From VMCP01 sp964645755 (GTDB lineage Bacteria > Bacteroidota > Bacteroidia > NS11-12g > UBA955): a stretch of 10,009 nt of DNA. Made by a program: the position numbers and the translations under genes. Below are positions 5,828 to 10,009 of this stretch, piece by piece (the first letter of the stretch is position 1; the number at the start of each line of letters is the position of its first letter). Location: contig CAZYBT010000093.1 in assembly GCA_964645755.1 (NCBI GenBank), forward strand, positions 1-10,009. The letters are read 5' to 3'. The notes under the pieces are model-generated. The model saw only the letters and a list, made by a program, of their open reading frames with translations. It searched no databases and had not been told where the DNA came from.

Positions 5828-8800
5828 CTATTGTGTTATGAAGAGTTTAGTCGAAAACGTCTGATCATACATGAATATTTTGGCAATGTAGAAACCTTGG
5901 GTAATATTTTTTAATAGAATTGAGTTTTTATCAATTTTTTCAAAGTTAATTTCTTGTCCACTCGAGTTATAGATTTTAATTGATACATCCTCAATTAGAA
6001 TATTAGAAAAACTCAACTTTGGATTTTTAATTGATACTGGATTTGGGTAAATTTGATAAGTTCCATATTTTTGAAGTTCAAATTTTTCTGTGTTAATATC
6101 AGTGTTTACATGAATGAAAGAATTATTGTCAATCAAAGGAATTCCATTTAATATTCGCTTTTTCTCATCTTTGAAAGATTGGTCATTGATGTCTTTATTT
6201 GGAGGTGGAACAGGAGGGGAGTATACAGTATTTCCATTGAAAAGAATACTTAATTCAGATGTCCATCTCGAAATATGACAAGAATTAGAGTCTTTGCAAG
6301 TATTAGATTTGCCGATCGGATGTAGAGTTGGGGAGGTACCTGAAATTGATTGAAAGTTAGGCTTTTCTCGTTGTGGTATTGTGCAAATCCCATCGTGCCA
6401 ATAATTAATTGGTTCACCTACATACCAATCAATTGCATCTGTTGGAGCCAACCCACATGGAACTTCTTTTGCAAATAAATTTCCAGCTACCAAATTGTTA
6501 GTGCCAATATTTGAGATATTTGTATAAGGATTAAAAACCCAATCGGTGCTCACATTGGTGTCTTTATTGCAATTGATTTTTAAATTTGAACTAGATTCAT
6601 ATACACTTAATGCAATATTTTTATTATTTTGATAGCTGATTGCCTTAGTTTTATTGTTATACAATAAGGAAGATGGTAAAGTACTCAAATTATCGCTGTT
6701 TATGATTGAAATGCCATGAGTGAATCTAGTTATATCATTTATTTGAAGATTGTTTTGAATAATTTGAAATTGAGAAACTCCGTTCATTGTGATACCGTAA
6801 TTGCCATCGAGTTGATAAACTGGTTCTAAACCTAAATTTGTATCCTCGACCAAAATTTCGTTTTCGAATACAATGATGTTATTTCCATTTGCAAAATGCA
6901 TTGCATGTCTACAAGCTTCAAAACGATTGTTTAGTACTTTTATTGGATAACCTAAAAAATAATTTGGTGTAAGGTAAACAGCATCAATACCGGTACTTAA
7001 TGATCTAAATAAGCAAGGTGGTTCGGTTTGTGATGGAGGTTGACATTGCTTTTCTTCCAAATTATTTATGTTTGCTTGATTTTTAAGAACGTTAAAGTTA
7101 GAATTGATAGCTTTTATTCCTGTGCCCCGGTGTTTTCCTGAAATATTTGATGTTGAATTAGAATTAATGAATTGGGTTCCCCAAATATTGACTCCTTGAA
7201 TGTTGTATAAATAAATATGATTATCCAAGCCTTCGTTAAATCCAGTTTCAACGGATTGATGGTAATTAAAAATGGTTTTAATAATTTTAGATGAGTTATT
7301 ATTATCGTTGAACATCTCCAAACCTGTTTTGCAATTTGTGAACTTTGGATTATTCCCTATAGAACTTCCGATGCTTATTTTAGAAAATGAATTTGTTTTG
7401 ATTGCTGTTATTGCATCCTTAATCTCAGCTGATCCCATTAGCAATTCTGCTTTTGGATTTCCAACCGAACCAGATTTTAATTCAATTCCTTCCCAACTGC
7501 CTCCGCATTCTTGAATACCCCTAAGTGTAACACCATTTTCTATAATAACTTTACCACCTGGCTCTATCACAATGTTTTTCATTGGCTGTGAGCTCGTTGC
7601 AATTCCATGTCCAAATTCCTCCACATGAGGGAATTGTAGATTTACACCTTGGCCTCCTAAAAATTTCAACGTGTAACCTGGTTCTACAATTATTCGGCTC
7701 CCTACAATCCCACTTCCTCCGATTTGCATTGTGGTAGGATTGCCAGGTATTGTCATTGACCATTGTTGTATACTAAAATCGTGTCCGTTCGGGACATTTG
7801 AGATAAATTCATTTGCATTTTGAATTGCAGTGGCTTGACATGGGCTGCCCCACATTGCAATATCTAAGTCTTCATTTTCTGCGGCTATTGTTTCATCGTA
7901 GTTATTACCTGCAGTAATGTAACGGCCATTTTTCGTCACTAATAACTCAAATGGGCAAATTCCGCTAGGACCGATTCCTAATTTCTTTGAATACCAAAGT
8001 TGTGTATTTGAGTTTCTGTTGATTTTTTGAAGTTGGTAATGGTTTGTTACAGTGCTGGGATGGTCAGCATTGTTTGTGAGCACAATCAAGTCATCATCTA
8101 AATCCAAAGCGATTCTAGGATAATAATCTGATCCTGAAGCATGGCCATAATTATTGATTTTTTGAGTTGTATTATTTACAAAAGTATCTAAGGTGAAATT
8201 GAGTGGATCGAATTTCAATTCTCTAACATAGATATCTCCTGCAATCAACTGATCTGCGCCATTGGGCCCAATTCCATTTTTTCTTTCACCGGTGTCTGTA
8301 GTATTGCCAGAAAAAAACATATAATTCCACAGTTCCAATCCTCCTATATTTCCATTTTTAGTTTGACAAATATCATACCCTTTAAAATTGTATGTTAACT
8401 CTGGATTGGGTGTGGCAGGTAAAATACTTAAGTTGCCAAACTGAGGAATTGCAGTATTTTGGCTACTTGGATTAGAATAATGTTTTAATTTATAGTAATT
8501 TATTGTTGATAAAGATAAGTTTGCTGCGCCATAATAGACGTGGAAATTTTTTACAAAAGTTGGGTAACCAGCGCCATTGTCACTCCAGCCAGTAAATGCA
8601 ATACCAGTTGGTTGTTCATTTTTGATTTTTGGTATATCACGTGAAGAACTACCGTTAGGATATACAAGGCACATGCCAAATATTTCCCCATTAATATTTG
8701 TGCCATTTCCCAACATTGTAGTAGTTAAATTTTCAAGTTGTTCGTCAAACTGAAAAATTGCCATTTGATTGTTTTTATGGCCGACGCCAATAAATCCGTT

Positions 8801-9391
8801 GAAACTATTTGTGCTTACTTTGACAATATCGTTTATTTGATATTCGTGAGTGGTGTAGTAATCAAAAATCCTTGGGAAATTTGGTGAGATTTTACCTTGC
8901 TTGTCAACTTTTAATACAAATATTTTAGAACCTTGGTAGTAATAGCCAAATGCTAAAAATCCATCATTTGTTTCAATAACTTTAGTATGTACCTCTGCGC
9001 TTTCAATTAATACAGAATCAATAACAGCAGGAATGCCAAACGGTGCAATTTTTGCATGCTTTCCTGGTTTGAGGAACTGATGCCATTTTATGTTAAAATA
9101 CTTATCGTATTTGATAAGTCCAGGATATTCTCTATTACCATTTACAGTATTATCATATTGCTCTATTCTGGTAGTAAAAACAAAACCTCCATCTTCAGAT
9201 TCTACACCACCATAATGCCAATCTTCCAGTGTTATTGTGTCATTTGGGTTATTTCTTTTTGCAAATACCGGAGTTCCTTTTTGGTTGATAATATTTGGAC
9301 CAACACTCTGAGCATTTAAATTTGGAATTAAGCAAAGAGCAACTAATTTTAACCAGAGGTTAAAGAAAGAAATTGATTTTATTTTTTTCAT
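5828..9391 (-). CDS. Giant secreted beta-helix protein with T9SS type A C-terminal sorting domain
   Basis: This 1187-aa protein has a Sec signal peptide (1 to about 27, ending LNA before Q). Residues 40-510 carry recurring strand blocks such as SEDGGFVF (65-72), ETNDGFLAFGYYYQGSKIFVLKVD (140-163, quoted in part) and VTKNGRYITAG (485-495), typical of propeller-type repeats in Bacteroidota surface proteins. From about 550 to 975 it reads as a right-handed parallel beta-helix: VEPGYTLKF, IEPGGKVIIENG, the SWEGIEL motif (632-638), then Asn-rich turns (GVNIWGTQFINSNS, KVLNNRFEACRHAMHF). A Cys/Pro-rich patch lies at 783-793, a Cys-containing segment at about 979-1039 and a proline linker near 1059-1064. 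The end (1113-1187) is a type A sorting domain with YPNP (1115-1118), IKIYNSSGQ and GFYIAKIF. It should be exported by Sec, secreted by the T9SS and probably attached to surface lipopolysaccharide after cleavage of the tail (family knowledge). The beta-helix could bind or cleave polysaccharide, but I see no catalytic residues to prove it. It heads the two-gene unit. Confidence 0.93.
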   Translation of the reverse strand: MKKIKSISFFNLWLKLVALCLIPNLNAQSVGPNIINQKGTPVFAKRNNPNDTITLEDWHYGGVESEDGGFVFTTRIEQYDNTVNGNREYPGLIKYDKYFNIKWHQFLKPGKHAKIAPFGIPAVIDSVLIESAEVHTKVIETNDGFLAFGYYYQGSKIFVLKVDKQGKISPNFPRIFDYYTTHEYQINDIVKVSTNSFNGFIGVGHKNNQMAIFQFDEQLENLTTTMLGNGTNINGEIFGMCLVYPNGSSSRDIPKIKNEQPTGIAFTGWSDNGAGYPTFVKNFHVYYGAANLSLSTINYYKLKHYSNPSSQNTAIPQFGNLSILPATPNPELTYNFKGYDICQTKNGNIGGLELWNYMFFSGNTTDTGERKNGIGPNGADQLIAGDIYVRELKFDPLNFTLDTFVNNTTQKINNYGHASGSDYYPRIALDLDDDLIVLTNNADHPSTVTNHYQLQKINRNSNTQLWYSKKLGIGPSGICPFELLVTKNGRYITAGNNYDETIAAENEDLDIAMWGSPCQATAIQNANEFISNVPNGHDFSIQQWSMTIPGNPTTMQIGGSGIVGSRIIVEPGYTLKFLGGQGVNLQFPHVEEFGHGIATSSQPMKNIVIEPGGKVIIENGVTLRGIQECGGSWEGIELKSGSVGNPKAELLMGSAEIKDAITAIKTNSFSKISIGSSIGNNPKFTNCKTGLEMFNDNNNSSKIIKTIFNYHQSVETGFNEGLDNHIYLYNIQGVNIWGTQFINSNSTSNISGKHRGTGIKAINSNFNVLKNQANINNLEEKQCQPPSQTEPPCLFRSLSTGIDAVYLTPNYFLGYPIKVLNNRFEACRHAMHFANGNNIIVFENEILVEDTNLGLEPVYQLDGNYGITMNGVSQFQIIQNNLQINDITRFTHGISIINSDNLSTLPSSLLYNNKTKAISYQNNKNIALSVYESSSNLKINCNKDTNVSTDWVFNPYTNISNIGTNNLVAGNLFAKEVPCGLAPTDAIDWYVGEPINYWHDGICTIPQREKPNFQSISGTSPTLHPIGKSNTCKDSNSCHISRWTSELSILFNGNTVYSPPVPPPNKDINDQSFKDEKKRILNGIPLIDNNSFIHVNTDINTEKFELQKYGTYQIYPNPVSIKNPKLSFSNILIEDVSIKIYNSSGQEINFEKIDKNSILLKNITQGFYIAKIFMYDQTFSTKLFITQ

Positions 9392-9582
9392 AATATTTTT
9401 TTATCTATTGAGCTATCTTACACATGATTTTTTAATCACCGTCAGATATGTTCCAATATTAAAATTATGCATTTTGTATATTAGGCTTATAAATGGTATA
9501 AAATCAGCGATTTATAATCCATTTTAAAAGGCTTTAAAAGACAATATGCATACTAGTTATTGTGTATTTTAATACTAGAAAC

Positions 9583-9615
9583 TATCCAATTTTTATATAA
9601 TTATTAGATTGGATA
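9583..9615. repeat. Perfect 8-bp inverted repeat TATCCAAT / ATTGGATA with a 17-nt spacer
   Basis: The arms lie at 9583-9590 and 9608-9615, both containing G/C pairs that stand out in this AT-rich region. The right arm overlaps a plus-strand TATTTTTG (9614-9621) that fits the Bacteroidota -7 consensus TAnnTTTG, though no TTG is found at the expected -33 position. It could be an operator or a small hairpin; the evidence does not choose. Confidence 0.3.
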
Positions 9616-9671
9616 TTTTTGTATTAAACTGATATAATTCAATTTAGAAAAACAAATTATTCTAGTATTTA

Positions 9672-9685
9672 AATTCATATGAATT
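9672..9685. repeat. 14-bp perfect palindrome AATTCATATGAATT
   Basis: All 14 bases are self-complementary and pairing stops at both flanks. A palindrome of this kind could serve as a binding site for a dimeric regulator. It lies about 60 bp before the 66-aa ORF and about 280 bp from the secreted-protein gene. The function is unknown. Confidence 0.3.
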
Positions 9686-9746
9686 GCGAATGACTCATGG
9701 ATACTAAAATAATGACGCAATTATTTTAATCTTGAAACAATAATTA

Positions 9747-9947
9747 ATGAATTGGTATAGAATCAATTCAAGAAATCAGACCAATTTAAATGCTTCCATT
9801 AGCGTTGTGTTTAATATTTTATCAACTATATCGCAGAATAGGGTAAATGATTTAAAGATACAACTAGATAACCTCATTGCAGAAAATATGGCTATCCCTG
9901 AACTGTGTAAAATTATTGAAACAAAAATTGGGTATGAAATAGTATAG
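9747..9947 (+). CDS. Doubtful 66-aa hypothetical protein
   Basis: This plus-strand ORF opens with ATG just after an in-frame TAA (9741-9743). It encodes a polar N-terminus and then an amphipathic helix-like stretch (VNDLKIQLDNLIAENMAIPE, about 33-52) and a short KIGYEIV tail. No signal peptide, membrane helix or known motif is visible. First and second codon positions are only weakly distinct from the third in G+C, so coding bias gives little support. For: it is the only ORF in this stretch, is transcribed away from the secreted-protein gene, and a hairpin starts 17 bases after its stop. Against: no recognised family, and an ORF this short can arise by chance in AT-rich DNA. It may also be a remnant of a larger gene. 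Confidence 0.33.
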   Translation: MNWYRINSRNQTNLNASISVVFNILSTISQNRVNDLKIQLDNLIAENMAIPELCKIIETKIGYEIV

Positions 9948-9964
9948 TACTAAATTTGTAAAAC

Positions 9965-9999
9965 AGTGCCCCTTTATACATATGCTATAAAGCAGCACT
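9965..9999. terminator. Imperfect inverted repeat with 14-bp arms at the right edge, possible terminator
   Basis: AGTGC-CC-CTTTATA (9965-9978) pairs with TATAAAG-CA-GCACT (9986-9999) across a 7-nt loop; 12 of 14 positions match. It begins 17 bases after the stop of the 66-aa ORF. The following bases (TTAAAACA on the plus strand, GTTTTACA on the minus strand) are only weakly T-rich, so it is not a classical intrinsic terminator on either strand. It could also be the end of a small inverted-repeat element cut by the window edge. Confidence 0.35.
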
Positions 10000-10009
10000 T
10001 TAAAACAAG

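Larger units (their letters stand above)
9392..9746. promoter_or_regulatory. Gene-free 355-bp region upstream of the secreted-protein pair, rich in dyads
   Basis: No ORF is supported here. It must hold the promoter of the minus-strand secreted-protein unit and, if real, of the plus-strand 66-aa ORF. Dyads read directly: TTATAAAT (9487-9494) with ATTTATAA (9510-9517); TATCCAAT (9583-9590) with ATTGGATA (9608-9615); the perfect 14-bp palindrome AATTCATATGAATT (9672-9685); AATACTAGAA (9571-9580) with TTCTAGTATT (9660-9669). TTTAAAAG occurs at 9523-9530 and again at 9533-9540, 10 bp apart. I found no good TAnnTTTG box for the minus-strand gene. The region is very AT-rich, so some dyads are expected by chance. 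Confidence 0.4.

Noticed and set aside
7272..7514. Plus-strand 80-codon ORF inside the beta-helix gene
   Set aside because: It is antisense to a well-supported beta-helix segment; no start-region or motif support.
9056..9319. Plus-strand 87-codon hydrophobic ORF inside the beta-helix gene
   Set aside because: It is antisense to the N-terminal coding region of the 1187-aa protein. The hydrophobicity comes from T-rich complements of A-rich codons.
5828..9391. Internal repeats of the beta-helix gene as a CRISPR-like or DNA-level tandem repeat
   Set aside because: The repetition is at protein level (strand-turn rungs), with no recurring identical DNA unit or regular spacer.
9614..9621. TATTTTTG as a plus-strand -7 promoter box for the 66-aa ORF
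   Set aside because: It fits TAnnTTTG, but no TTG stands at the proper -33 distance, it lies about 125 bp before the ORF, and such words are common by chance in this AT-rich region.

Overview
The window looks like chromosomal DNA from an AT-rich member of the Bacteroidota (roughly one third G+C). Three things point there: two very large secreted proteins with the two known kinds of C-terminal sorting domain of the type IX secretion system (T9SS), PKD and beta-helix architectures typical of that phylum, and A/T-rich start regions with no Shine-Dalgarno sequence. I cannot name a genus. No tRNA, rRNA, CRISPR array, transposase or phage gene is visible.

Layout. Bases 1-279 are non-coding. Bases 280-2649 hold a tightly packed minus-strand cluster, read from right to left: a 102-aa uncharacterised soluble protein, a 214-aa multi-pass membrane protein, a DesK/NarL-type histidine kinase without its own sensor domain, and a LuxR/NarL-type response regulator. 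Consecutive junctions are 0 bp (TAA directly followed by a TTG start in the same frame), a 13-bp overlap and a 14-bp overlap, so the four are almost surely one transcript. Bases 2650-2758 are a short AT-rich spacer with inverted repeats. Bases 2759-9391 hold two giant minus-strand genes 3 bp apart: first a 1187-aa signal-peptide/propeller-like/beta-helix protein with a type A sorting domain, then a 1021-aa signal-peptide/propeller-like/PKD/Fn3-like protein with a type B (gliding-motility-type) sorting domain and a GTG start. Bases 9392-9746 are a gene-free stretch rich in dyads. A doubtful 66-aa plus-strand ORF follows at 9747-9947, then an imperfect 14-bp-arm hairpin at the right edge.

How the genes may work together. 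The two T9SS cargo proteins should cross the inner membrane by Sec and then be displayed on, or released from, the cell surface. Being translationally coupled, they may form a surface complex or an adhesion/scaffold pair. The four-gene regulatory cluster lies downstream on the same strand. Its kinase has only one membrane helix, so the co-encoded membrane protein and the small protein are the best candidates for signal input. Whether it controls the secreted pair cannot be told from sequence. The most unusual points are the same-frame TAA-TTG junction between small protein and membrane protein, the A9G5 tract inside the 1021-aa gene, and the compact small protein/membrane protein/kinase/regulator arrangement.
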